A DNA stretch of 64,000 nucleotides from Lycium barbarum (lineage: Eukaryota > Streptophyta > Magnoliopsida > Solanales > Solanaceae), in the NCBI RefSeq assembly GCF_019175385.1, contig NC_083341.1:16438203-16502202 (forward strand). The letters run 5' to 3'. Within the stretch, counting starts at the first letter, position 1, and each line of letters begins with the position of its first letter. Below the pieces are notes generated by a model that ran no database searches, was not told where the DNA came from, and worked only from the letters and a program-made list of their open reading frames with translations. Both the position numbers and the translations under genes were made by a program. Shown here piece after piece: positions 11,845 to 22,291 of the stretch.

Positions 11845-14092
11845 CATTTGGACCGTGATCACTGGAGCAACACAGGCTAATGATTCAACCTTCTCCTCTT
11901 TCTTAACCGGCACGATAGTCCCTTCCAAATTGCAATCCTCGTCGATGGTAATCATGTGCACACTCGCATTGCCATGATTGGGCAGCGGATTGTTGTTTAT
12001 ATTCAGGGGAGCTCCTTTGAGCTAGATGACCCTTCTTTGATCAATGCTTCAATTTTTTCCTTGAGAGTAATGCAATTTTCGGTATCATGTCCAGTAACTC
12101 CTGAGTGATACGCGCAACGTTTAGTCCCGTCATACCATCCAGGAAGGGGATTAGGAACTTTTTCCTGAATTGGTTGGAGTATCCCTACGGTTCTTAATCT
12201 TTCATACAACTGGGCAAAGGGTTCGGCTAACGGTGTGTAGGTTTTCTTTAGCTTTCTTTCGAAGTTTGGGTGAGGTCAGGGTGTATTTTGTGGACGGTTT
12301 GGTGATTGGTGTTGGGGTTGAGGTGAGTAGGTTGGCTGATATTGTGATGGGCTTTGATGGGCGGGTGCTCGAGGTGAGTGATATGCTGGTTGGGTATGGT
12401 AAACAGGAAGGGGAGTGGGTGGAGGTTGGTAATAAGGCTGAGGGGCTTGGGTGTATGGGTTGTAGTATGAAGGCTGAGAGGAAGGGTATTGGTAGGTTAA
12501 CATTTGGTTCGGTCTTCGCTCCTGGATGGTCATGACTGCGGACATTCCGTCCCTCTTCTTCTTAGCTGAATCTGATTGAATTGCCTTACTTGTGGCTTGC
12601 AAGGCTGCAAGATTCGTGACTCTTCCTGTCTTAATTCCCTCTTCTATGAAATCTCCCATTCTGATGACTTCGAAAAACTTTTGTCCGATGACGCTTAACA
12701 GTCTTTCATAATATGTGGCGTCTTTTAAAGATTGTACAAACAGCGTCGTCATCTCACCCTCCGCCATTGGGGGCTGGACTTTCGCGGCTTCTGCTCTCCA
12801 GCGCATAGCGTACTCTCGAAAATTTTCTGTCGACTTCCTTTCTAATTTCATCAAGTAGAATTGGTCTGGGACAGTCTCAGTGTTGAACCTGAATCTATCC
12901 ATGAACTCTTGGGCCATTTCTCCCTAACTGTGCCATTTCTGCGGATCTTGGAACGTGTACCAATTGAGCGTCTCTCCTGTCAGGCTCCTTCTAAATAGTT
13001 TCATCCGAATGGCCTCATCTTTTCCTACTCCAACAAGCTTATCGCAGTATGACCTCAAGTGAGATCGAGGATTTTCTTTCCCATCGAACATATCAAATTT
13101 TGGTACTTTATATCCAGCGGGAAACTCGATGTCAGGATGGATACACAGATCCTCGTACTCCAGTCCTTCACATCATTTGTTAGTTTGGATGTTTCTAACT
13201 GCTTCTCTTAGACTGCGAAGCTCTTTTGCTACATTCTCGTCTGCTCTCGCCCTGGCTTCCCTTTCCATCTCCTTATAAGGGTCAACCTCTGGATGCTGCA
13301 CAGCCTGCAACTGCGTAGTGAAAGGTTAAGCTTCTGCTACATATACCGGTGGCACATACTGTGTGTTATGGTTAGGGGTGTGTGCCAAAGGTATGTGTTG
13401 AGTTGCTTGGTAGTTTTGGGTAAGTGGGGTAGTTTGGATAACTGGAGGCTGCGGAATATAGGGAGTGGTGAAAGGTGGCGGATTGGTTTGTTGGAAGTTA
13501 ATTTGTTGGGGGTTGGCTTGTTGCGGGATGGTTTGTTGTATATTGGTTTGTTGCGGGGTGGTTTGCGGCGGGATGGTTTGTTGTGAGTTAATCTGTGCTG
13601 GGATGGCTTGTTGTGGGTTTGATTGTTGTGAGATGGTTTGTTGCAGGCTAGTTTGTTGTGGGATGGAGGTGAATTGGTAGAGTATGGATTGACTGTGTGA
13701 AGTGGAGGGTTTGAGGGAAAAGGCTAAGGGGCGGGCGAGTCAATAGGCGAAAAGGATGGTGGGATCGTTACACTTGTTCTTTGTTCATGATGAGGCGTGT
13801 TGAGGGTAATGGAGAGGTTGGTGAGATTTCGCAGTCGCTCGATTTCACTTTGCATGTTGGCTATTTGTTGTACCAGTTGGGCGATGATTTCGTCATTCCC
13901 TCCTCTCGAAGCCACAGGTTCGTCTCTTGGAATGATGACAAGTCCAAAGCCATTATGTTCGGATACCCCTGAATCATTCATATCGCTGGATGCTCGTGCT
14001 TTTGATCTTGTGTAGTACGAGTGGTCTGCCAGTTCGCAGTCAACACGAATCAACCTTTGGGAGGAATAATCAAAATAAACTAAAACCTTCAA
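11845..14092 (-). pseudogene. Tat-type gag, frameshifted
   Basis: Gag would form the cytoplasmic particle. From 14092: an N-terminal part with a short coiled-coil-like segment (EIIAQLVQQIANMQSEIERL); then a Gln/Pro-rich low-complexity stretch at about 13680-13465 built of QQTIPQQ-like units; the core at 12917-12276 (QEFMDRFRFNTE ... ENFREYAMRWRAEAAKV ... ERLLSVIGQKFFEVIRMGDFIEEGI), a typical retrotransposon gag domain; a Pro/Gln/Tyr-rich linker; and at 12209-12003 a CAYHSGVTGHDTENC zinc-knuckle-like motif. Frame changes between 14092 and 12917 and around 12000, plus several stops, show that it is dead. Confidence 0.82.
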
Positions 14093-14424
14093 AAATGAAG
14101 AAAACTGCGTTAGTATAGTGCGAATGATTGCTGCTTAAAATAACGCACATATTGAGAAAACAACATTGAAAGAAACACACATTGCATAGCAAACAAATCA
14201 CATAGCAAAAAGGGAAATATAGCAAACACAGCGCGACCTATTATGCAAGGGACCTCTTTTGTGCCAGAGGTAGGCCTAGCGCGGATTTGAAGGATAAAAT
14301 ATGTAATTATATGTCATCCCAATGTGCTATTAATTGAAGACCCAAAACATAAAATGTTTGAAAATTTTAAATCCTAGTACAAAAAGGAAATAATAACAAT
14401 CACTACTTGACTTCCATAAGCTAA

Positions 14425-16014
14425 TTAACATGAGGAAGGCCCTTCGTCACTCTTGAGCATCTTGGTTGCTTGGATTGATTGACTGATTTTCCGACAATTC
14501 TGGATAATGTATGACATAGCCAGAACTCCTCCTGTTTTGATGCCTTCTTTGATGCAAGTATCCCCTTGCTCAGCTAGAAGTGTATCCAATTCTTGCATGC
14601 TTTGCTCATAGCTAAGCGCCTGCTGCTTCCATTTCTCGGCTTGCTCCTCCTTTTCCTCAAGTTGTGCATGGTGCTTGGCTTCATAGACAAGATTTTTCTT
14701 ACGCAGTTGCCGGAGTAAGATATGTGCTTCGGCTTCTCCGTCCTTAATTCGTCCCCTCAGGCTAACGCCAGGTTTGATTGATCTTTCCAAGTTAGCGGTC
14801 AACCACTCCAAATATTTATCCTCACATCCAGCTTTGTATCTGTTTGGCTCAATTGAATCTTCTTTCATGGTTTCCCTCGATTTCCACATGCTTATAACTT
14901 CTTTTGCAAAAGGAATTTTTCCCTTTTTGTAGTCGGCTCGATAATGATCCATGTCTGCCACTAAAGGTTTGTTTTGCTTTCTTCCAGATTGCCTTAAAAC
15001 TCTCAGTGGGGCATAAGGTTGTAAGCCCCGAAGTCCCATCAAAACTAAGAATGGCACAATCTTCGTACGAAACACCAAACTCTTGGATGGAAACCAACTG
15101 AACATCCACTTAATTGAATCATCGTTCAAACGGCTAAGAAGTCCTACCCACCCTTCTACACAATTTGGCTTTTCAAATGATCTACTAGTCAAAATAGCGC
15201 CCGGAACATGTCCCAGAATGTGATTTTCACCCGTCGGCTTTCGAAATGCTAGACCTCTGTCGACCTTTTGAAGATGTTCCATCAACCAAATCTGTAAAAG
15301 CAAGTTGCATCCCTCAAAATGCTTGTACCCGTGTTTGTAACGTCCTAACGCTCGATAGATATCTGCCACGACCATAGGGACCACAGTGTAGTACTTTCCG
15401 TCAATGCCGCCAAATAGAGCTTCTGTTACAGTAATGAGACGGGTGTGAATATCTCTTGTTGTTCCTTTAGGAAACACCATAGTTCCCAAAAAGCACACCG
15501 CGAAAGTGAAGCACCATTTTTGTTTCCAAGAGTCATATGAGAAAAATTCGTCTTGATGATTGGAGAAACTTTGTTGATAACCAAATCTATGATACAAGTA
15601 CTCAAATGGTATCGTAGACCCTTGTAAACATTCTATGCCTTTACCCTTCCTGAACCCGAAGCTGTCAACAAACTCTTTTGGTAAAGGTTCCTTTGGAATA
15701 ATCATGCCACAGTTTTGCCATTTTTTCTTCTTATGTAACAAAGCCGCATTTTCTACATAGCCTCCTATTTCTTCCAACAATAGAGTCATTTCAACGATCC
15801 CAAATCTGAACACGACCCTTTTCTCATCCCAGAACACGGTTGCTGCCTCGATGATGTCTTTACACGGTTGGATGTCCATTAAAGACGGTAAGTGCCCTAG
15901 CGCTCCACGTACGACCCGCTGTCCGTACTCCCCCAAATCAATCCACCATGCTTTTAATTGGGGAGGGACGCTCAAAACCATGCTAAACCTCGGGTAAATG
16001 TTGTGTTGACTCAT
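14425..16014 (-). CDS. ORF1 of the Tat/Ogre-type element, 529 codons, uninterrupted
   Basis: This single open frame opens with MSQHNIYPRF and lies between the element leader and gag, where Ogre-type elements carry an extra ORF1 of unknown role. Its N-terminal two thirds (for example LEEIGGYVE, WKQKWCFTFAVCFLGTMVFP, PMVVADIYRALGRY, LQIWLMEHL) resemble plant-mobile-domain-like proteins widely captured by plant transposons; I recall related proteins named DUF7745, but that needs a profile search. The C-terminal third is highly charged and probably coiled coil (LRQLRKKNLVYEAKHHAQLEEKEEQAEK..., about residues 425-480). Unlike gag and pol of the same copy it has no stop or frameshift over 1.59 kb. 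The function is unknown. Confidence 0.8.
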   Translation of the reverse strand: MSQHNIYPRFSMVLSVPPQLKAWWIDLGEYGQRVVRGALGHLPSLMDIQPCKDIIEAATVFWDEKRVVFRFGIVEMTLLLEEIGGYVENAALLHKKKKWQNCGMIIPKEPLPKEFVDSFGFRKGKGIECLQGSTIPFEYLYHRFGYQQSFSNHQDEFFSYDSWKQKWCFTFAVCFLGTMVFPKGTTRDIHTRLITVTEALFGGIDGKYYTVVPMVVADIYRALGRYKHGYKHFEGCNLLLQIWLMEHLQKVDRGLAFRKPTGENHILGHVPGAILTSRSFEKPNCVEGWVGLLSRLNDDSIKWMFSWFPSKSLVFRTKIVPFLVLMGLRGLQPYAPLRVLRQSGRKQNKPLVADMDHYRADYKKGKIPFAKEVISMWKSRETMKEDSIEPNRYKAGCEDKYLEWLTANLERSIKPGVSLRGRIKDGEAEAHILLRQLRKKNLVYEAKHHAQLEEKEEQAEKWKQQALSYEQSMQELDTLLAEQGDTCIKEGIKTGGVLAMSYIIQNCRKISQSIQATKMLKSDEGPSSC

Positions 16015-16582
16015 GGCTACCTGCGTTCACAAACGGTTAGTTCTACCTAAATAACACATGGTCCACGTAACACACATGTTATCCTTCAAATCAATGCACA
16101 TAACGTGATAATCGTCGTTTGGGGTCATAGACCCACTCGGACATTTGGACGAGGCTGACTAATGGACTTAATACACCTTGGGTATTAAGCCTCCTAGGTT
16201 TGCGTGATACATGTCCTTAAAGAGGGTTTTGGCTTAGCTCTATCTTAGGCTGACTAGGAGTTGGTTTCCTACGACACAAGGCTCCCCCAAACGGACAACT
16301 TGGGAGTGGAAAGTCCGTGGCTGTCGACTGCACCGCCGATCGACTAAATCCACAAGATCGATCCAACTAAAAGGGTGTTTTAGTAGTGCACGGCCGCGAA
16401 CCGCGAAACCGCTTGAAGTGTGTGAATTTTCCAGGAATAGAGGAAGTATGAACGGAATGCCAATTTAATAAAAGTAAAATATACATATTACATAGAAAAG
16501 GAAAATAAGGAATAAAACAATAATAAAAACATTTAAAAGTATATAAGGCAAAAATAGAGAAAAACAAACAAAACATCAAATT
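16015..16582 (-). other. Leader (5' UTR) of the Tat-like element
   Basis: It is homologous in reverse complement to 26345-26950 of the plus-strand family member: both contain GGAATGCCAATTTAA-type sequence, the CGGCGGTGCAGTCGA block and TAATACACCTTGGGTATTAAG-like sequence. The leader stops at about 16582, so roughly 55 bp including the primer-binding site are missing before the LTR remnant. Confidence 0.75.
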
Positions 16583-17035
16583 AACGGTTCTTTTGTTAAA
16601 AGAGAATTGGGTCGTCGGGTCGGGTTGCGGGTGTGGGCTGGATCAACCGAATGGGATAATGGGCTGGTGAATAAAAAGTGGGCTGGTCGGGTAGGCAGAT
16701 TTAATGAATGGTGGGTCGTGGGCTGAGTTGAATATTATTAGTGGGTTGATGGCCTTTTAGACTAAAATGCTATTTTGGGCTTTTAACAATTACATAAAAG
16801 ACCTCCTTCCATTAACTATGTATTAAAGTGTGCCAAAATATTATTCAATATAAAAGTATGTATTTATCAGTACTCAGATAAAATTATATGACGTCGTAGA
16901 CAGCCGTGTGATAATATTTTAAAAGTTCAACAGTAAATAAACGCTATTACTAAATTGTGCAAAATAAATGCGATGCGTGTGCATAAGGTGGTAAAAATGC
17001 CGAAATGATTATAATGCAAATTATAATAATACTGC

Positions 17036-17100
<65 letters not shown>

Positions 17101-17175
17101 GTAACAATAATAATAATAATGATTAGCATAAACAGCTATTTTGGAGGAGAGGCGGGACAAAATTGGGTGTCAACA
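16583..17175 (-). mobile_element. Truncated 5' LTR of the Tat-like element (~590 of ~4200 bp)
   Basis: It ends at 17175 with GGGTGTCAACA, the same terminus as the complete LTRs, and shares the CAGATAAAATTATATGACG block, the GCGATGCGTGTGC block and an (AAT)n tract (about 17037-17120) with them. The inner ~3.6 kb of the LTR and the primer-binding site are gone, so LTR sequence is fused directly to the leader by a deletion. Confidence 0.8.
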
Positions 17176-18244
17176 GTAAAAACCGGATGTATGCAAGACC
17201 GGTGAGACCGGGGACCGGAGTTTGGAAGAAACAAGCATGAGTACGAAGTCTTTCCTTCGGATCGGTGGGATTGCACCAGGTGCGGTTGATCCGAGAGAAG
17301 TGGACCAAATCCGTTTGGTCCGGTATTTCCGAACCAAACTGAGCATCAACGTTAGTCCGGTTTCTCCATGACCGAATTGATCGTGACCGTTAGTCCGGTT
17401 TCTCCATGACCGAATTGGTCGTGGTCGTTGGTCCGGTTAATCAGTTGCAGAGTTGCCACGCGTCAAGACCGTTCTGTCACGTTATACTGACGGCTGTACG
17501 GGTGTCAGACCCTAGGGTCCAACCTTATCCTTTTAGGGTTTCTTTATTCTAAAAAGGTTTCATGTTGTATGCAAGGCCCATAAGGCAAAACTATAAATAG
17601 AGGACATCTCCTTACTTTGAGGGGTTGGTTTTTTCAAGATCAAGAACATTGTAATAGCAAGTATATATAAAAAGCATCATTTCTCTCTCTCTTTAGTCGT
17701 AATCAGTGGATTTTTGTAGCCTTAGTTTATTCCTCTTACACCATTAGCTTAATCATCTATATCAACATATTCATTCAAAGCATATGTATATATATATATT
17801 CGTATACATGTATCAAAACACGCAAATCCATAAATATTTCTCATAAATACAAAATAGATTAAAGTTATCCACATATCCTATACCTCACTTACAAATTCAA
17901 TTTTTACCCAAATATGGGGTAAACAAAGAAGAGTAAGTTTAAATTAGTTAAGTGTTACTAAAGTATTAGCAGGGATGAAGATTTGAAGTACAAACTTCAG
18001 AAAATCTAATTACTTTCAGTTTTGAATATATACGTTTAAACTTTAAACATTGGTTGTTTAAACTTCATACATACATATTTTAAGTTTACTTTGGCAAGCC
18101 AAATTATGGTTGTGTAAGACGAAATTTATATCTTCGGACACATATTTTTGCAAAATTTTAATTTGAAATGACTAAAGTTATTTAAATTCATGAACTTAGG
18201 TCTTGGCTTAGATCAGTGTTCACAAGAAGAAATTGCACGATTTA
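17176..18244 (+). promoter_or_regulatory. Unassigned LTR-like segment with TATA box
   Basis: No gene is visible. A 38-bp tandem repeat lies at 17351-17440. Then CTATAAATAGAGGACATC at 17591 looks like a strong plant TATA box, followed 50-110 bp later by a CT-rich initiator-type stretch (TTTCTCTCTCTC near 17690). This looks like the promoter part of a retrotransposon LTR, but I find neither its termini nor its internal region. From about 17800 to 18244 it is plain AT-rich DNA. Confidence 0.4.
17351..17440. repeat. 38-bp tandem repeat, 2.3 copies
   Basis: Units start at 17351, 17389 and 17427 with GTTAGTCCGGTTTCTCC followed by ATGACCGAATTG; the third is partial (GTTGGTCCGG). Confidence 0.9.
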
Positions 18245-18596
18245 GAGCTCGTTTGACATTGCCCGTTCACAAGCCATTTTTTAACTTATTTGGGTGTTTA
18301 GTAAAATAGAAAACAACTTAAATTAAGTTAAAAAGTGCTTAAACTAAGTCAAAACCAAGAAGTTGCTCAACCCCAATTTGTTTTGCTGAAAAGCCATTTT
18401 GGTTTGACCAACAATTTTACCCTTTTATCCCTTATATTTTCTGTTAATTCCAATACTACCCTTACCTCTAAAAACTTTTAAACACTTTTATTCAAACACG
18501 TAACTGCTTATTTATAAAATAATTTTCAGCACTTAAAAATCACTTTAAGCACTTATGCTTGAAAATCACTTTTTTTCAGCTAATTCAAACGGGCTC
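18245..18596. mobile_element. PIF/Harbinger-like (Tourist-type) MITE, 352 bp
   Basis: Terminal inverted repeats GAGCTCGTTTGA and (reverse complement of the right end) GAGCCCGTTTGA differ at one base, and TTA flanks both sides (18242-18244 and 18597-18599). Size, TIR and the TTA target duplication fit a Harbinger-type non-autonomous element. There is no coding. Confidence 0.75.
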
Positions 18597-18599
18597 TTA

Positions 18600-18835
18600 T
18601 TCTTCAAATGGGTTGGTCTTTCATTTTTTTTCCCCTCCAAATAGGCTAGTTTTCAATTTTTACTCTTCAAAATCAAATTTATGCTTAGCGAAGCATAAAT
18701 TTCTTAAGAATGAGGCATAATTTATGAGATATTATGATACGAAAACATAAATTTATAACCCAGCAAAAAATTATTTAGCTTGATGGCCAAAAATTAAAGA
18801 CGAACACAAAAGAGGCCAGAAGTGCAAATGACCCT
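18600..18835. mobile_element. Possible foldback element
   Basis: The left arm GGTTGGTCTTTCATTTTTTTT and, in reverse complement, a right arm with TTCGTCTTTAATTTTTGGCC form a loose inverted pair. Both arms resemble those of the clear foldback at 59041-59460. The match is weak. Confidence 0.35.
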
Positions 18836-19711
18836 CTCCAAAATGGATGCACTGGCCCATATGATATACTAGCAGAGAAATGCCGGGCACCCAACAGTGA
18901 GTTTTAGTATAAGTAATGGTTACTAAAGGAAAAGGATGAGCCAACTTAGAAAAAGAAGAAGATTTAAACAACAAAGACATAATTGGCATGAGACATCAAG
19001 TACCAAGGTGAATATTGTCTCGTGTTTAATATTTCATATCCTTCCGGCCAAGGTTGCTTAAAGATACAATAATTCCTTAAGAACACAAAGTCCACCCAAT
19101 ATCATATTCTAAATTTTACAGAAAGGCTTGAGAAACAGTACAATAGATAAGATGAACTTGGGCATGACACATTGTTTCTGTCTTTCCCTGAATGCATCAT
19201 CTATGGCTCTATGTACCATGAGTCAGCAATCTGCAAATACATAAAACATAACAAAGAAAAGGTTTTCATAAATTTCTTATTCAAGCACAAGGTCAATCAT
19301 TCTCACACACAAGTACTCATTAATGGGTGTGTCTATCAACTAATGATAGTCCATTCTTATGCTCCTTGTTCGGAAAATGCACTCCACTTGTTCTTGCTTC
19401 TCTTTAACATATGAAAAAAAAAACTTTAGAAGAATCTGAATTCCCTTCTACCAAGAAAAAAAAAATTGGCAAAAGAGCTTGAAAATAAAATAAATCAAAG
19501 TGAAATTCCTAGCGGCCTCGAAAAGGATTCCGAAGTCCATGGAATTATTGTTAACATCTAACGTCTAACACAGGATATAAAATCATGCTAGCATCTGTAC
19601 ATAAAATTGAGTCCTGCAAAAACTAAAGCTCTCAACACTACCAAGGACATGCATATTGACAAATTGAAATACCGGTATCTATGTTATGCACAAGTGAATA
19701 TACCAAGTAAT
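18836..19711. other. AT-rich intergenic DNA, nothing recognised
   Basis: Only short chance reading frames and A-rich runs are present (19410-19465). I see no promoter, RNA or transposon signature I can name. Confidence 0.5.
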
Positions 19712-20799
19712 TGTTGTTGAGTTTAAAGTCCACAAATGCATTAAGTGAGGGACTTTAAAGGTGAAGTATGAATTGGGAAATGGAGCGAAACAAAAGTGGA
19801 GGGAAATAAAAGGTTGAAAAATAACCTTTCAAGTGAGCACTTCTCCTACATTGGTGGTTGAAAGTGCTATGTGTGTGCTTATATTAAGCAACACATTCTC
19901 TAGCTTATAAAGGGTTGAGAAGAGGACCGCCCCTCGCGCCGTCGCCATCGCTCGATTCGGCTTCGGATTTGGTCTCATTGATAGATAATCTTTTTGGACC
20001 AAATTTATTTTATTTCCATTTTCGTTATTTAATATTTCCAATCCTGATATTAATTAATTCACGCAAAATTTAACTTAATTCGCAGAATTATTTTTTCCAA
20101 TGGAATTTTTTTTTTCCAACAGAATTATTTCCCAACAGACATAACGATGACTAGCGGTCATCTCCTTCACCGAACAGGTACTTTTCACATCTGTTCAAAT
20201 CAAAATAGCAGGCTATAAATTTTCAGAGGCTTCGCCTCATTTTTCAGGCACTAAAACGAAAAACTGAGAAATTTTGCTTTCTGAAAAATAGATTCCCCCC
20301 CCCCCCCCCCCCTCATACTGCATTGTTTTCAAAACCAGAAATCAGTAAGTGTCGTGTGATTGCTACCATTCGCTGAAATTCTGCAATTTCCATTGCCGGT
20401 ATTGCAGAATAGAATTTCGTTCTATCCTGGGAAGAATTAATCCAAACCTTTGGCAACTGTGAGGGGATTAAATTCTTTAAGGAAACACAGTTTTCTGTGG
20501 GCTCGAAATAAACATATTGTTCTTTAGTTTCTGTAAACAGATTATAATTTGATTAACAGGAATCACAAACTTAAAGAATTTACTAATTATATTTCTGTTT
20601 CATCTAATATTCTGTTCTGGTTGGAGACTAAAATCCTCGGATTTTCTACTCCAGTAATCTACTCGATTTAAAGTTATAAAAACTTCATCGAGATTATTAC
20701 TTTGTGTGTTCGATTAGAAGAATATAAAAACTTCATTACCATTATTACTTTGTGCGTTCTATTTATTGATTCTGTTTCTGTTTTGTTTTCAAACAGAAA
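19712..20799 (+). mobile_element. Probable copia LTR and leader
   Basis: TGTTGAGTTTAAAGTCC at 19715 looks like a copia LTR start, followed by TATA-like GCTTATAAAGGG at about 19902. The region leads without a gap into the copia gag at about 20800. A C17-20 homopolymer lies near 20296-20315. I cannot place the LTR end, and no initiator-Met primer-binding site (TGGTATCAGAGC) is visible, so boundaries are approximate. Confidence 0.4.
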
Positions 20800-22071
20800 A
20801 TGGTTGATATCACTGCCGATAACGCTACTAGTTCTGGTGCAACGATTGTCGCCTCTTCCAGTCGCACCACAACTGTCCGTGCAATGGCTGCGGCAGAGAA
20901 GCCCGGAAAGTTTTCTGGCATCGACTTTAAGCGCTGGCAACAGAAAATGTTCTTCTACTTAACAACCCTCATTTTGCAAAAATTTATTACTGAGGAAGTT
21001 CCTGTTCTACCAGAAGAGACTCCGGACAATGAGCGTTTTATCGTGACAGAGGCATGAAATCATTCTGATTTTCTATGTAAAAACTATATTCTCAATGGGC
21101 TGGATGATGGTCTATATAATGTCTATAGCGGCTGTAAGACGTCTAAGGAATTATGGAATGCTTTGGACAAGAAATATAAGACTAAGGATGCTGGGTTGAA
21201 GAAGTTTGTTACTGCGAAATTCTTGGACTCTAAAATGGTAGATAATAAATCTGTCATATCGCAGGTCCAGGAACTACAAGTGATTACACATGTTCTGCTT
21301 GCGGAAGGAATGGTAGTCAATGGAGCTTTCTAGGTTGCGGCCTTTATTGAAAAATTGCCTCCTTTATGAAAGGATTTTAAAAACTACTTAAAGCACAAAC
21401 GTAAGGAAATGACACTAGAAGATCTAATTGTCCGGCTTAGAATTGAGGAAGACAACAGATCTGCTAAGAAGAAGGTCAATGGCAAACAAGCAATAATGGG
21501 GGCAAACATCGTTGAAACTGCTCCTACAAGTTCAAAGAAAAGGAAGCAGGCTTTTGGAGGGAAGAAGGTTCCAAGCAAAAAAGAAATTCAAAGGAAGTTG
21601 CTATAATTGCGGCAAATTTGGACACATGACTTCAGACTGTCGTGCTCCGAAAATGATAAGGAGAAGAAGGAAGGTCAAGCCAACATGGCAGAAAAGAATG
21701 AAGAAATGGACAATTTATGTGCCATGTTGTCAAAATACAACTTGGTAGGTAACCCGCAAGAGTGGTAGATAGACTCGGGCGCTACTCGCCACGTGTGTTC
21801 TAACAAGGAATTCTTTTCTTCTTATGATGCAGCTGACCCCAACGAGACGATCTTCATGGCCAATTCTGCTACTGCCAAAATCTAGGGAACATGCAACATT
21901 GCCTTGAAGATGACGTCTGGAAAGATTGTGACGCTCAAGAATGTCCTTCATGTTCCAAAAGTGCAGAAGAACTTAGTCTCAACTTCACTACTAGTCAAGA
22001 ATGGATTTTAATGTATTTTTGTTTCTGATAAGGTTGTTGTTAGTAAAAACGATATGTATGTTGGAAAGGGC
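20800..22071 (+). pseudogene. Copia gag-protease fragment, broken and truncated
   Basis: The gag begins MVDITADN and contains GKFSGIDFKRWQQKMFFYL, typical of plant Ty1/copia gag. A CCHC knuckle follows (CYNCGKFGHMTSDC, about 21600-21640), and then the protease active site WIDSGATRHVC (about 21765). Several stops (for example near 21055, 21330, 21368 and 21885) and a frameshift before the knuckle show that it is dead. The Tat-like element inserted at 22072 ends the homology, and no copia integrase or RT is found downstream in the window. Confidence 0.85.
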
Positions 22072-22246
22072 TGTTGACACTCAATTTTGTCCCGCCTCTC
22101 CTCCGAAATACCTATTTGCGCTTCTAATATTTTTGAGAAAATAAAAAAAACATATATTATGTTTTACTATAATTATTAGCCTCTTATCAATACCGGTATT
22201 TCATTATTCTATTACAGTTACTAGCTATCCTCATTATCATTTATCA

Positions 22247-22291
<45 letters not shown>

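Larger units (their letters stand above)
1..17175 (-). mobile_element. Degenerate Tat/Ogre-lineage Ty3 LTR retrotransposon (minus strand)
   Basis: Read on the minus strand the order is LTR remnant (16583-17175), leader, ORF1 (16014-14425), gag (14092-11845), protease (7574-6196), RT (5785-4631), RNase H, a second archaeal-type RNase H (4401-3828), integrase (3640-2545) and a long untranslated region reaching base 1. An extra ORF1 before gag, the dual RNase H and tandem repeats downstream of integrase are known hallmarks of the Tat/Ogre lineage. Coding parts carry several frameshifts and stops, so the copy is dead, though ORF1 is open. A solo LTR of the same family interrupts it at 7575-11839. 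The 3' LTR is not in the window. The primer-binding site and most of the 5' LTR are deleted. Confidence 0.88.

Noticed and set aside
12170..12535. 121-codon plus-strand frame
   Set aside because: It is antisense to the Pro/Gln-rich gag linker on the minus strand; composition artefact.
13293..13680. Plus-strand frames rich in Cys, Trp and Gly
   Set aside because: Antisense of the Gln/Pro repeat region of gag.
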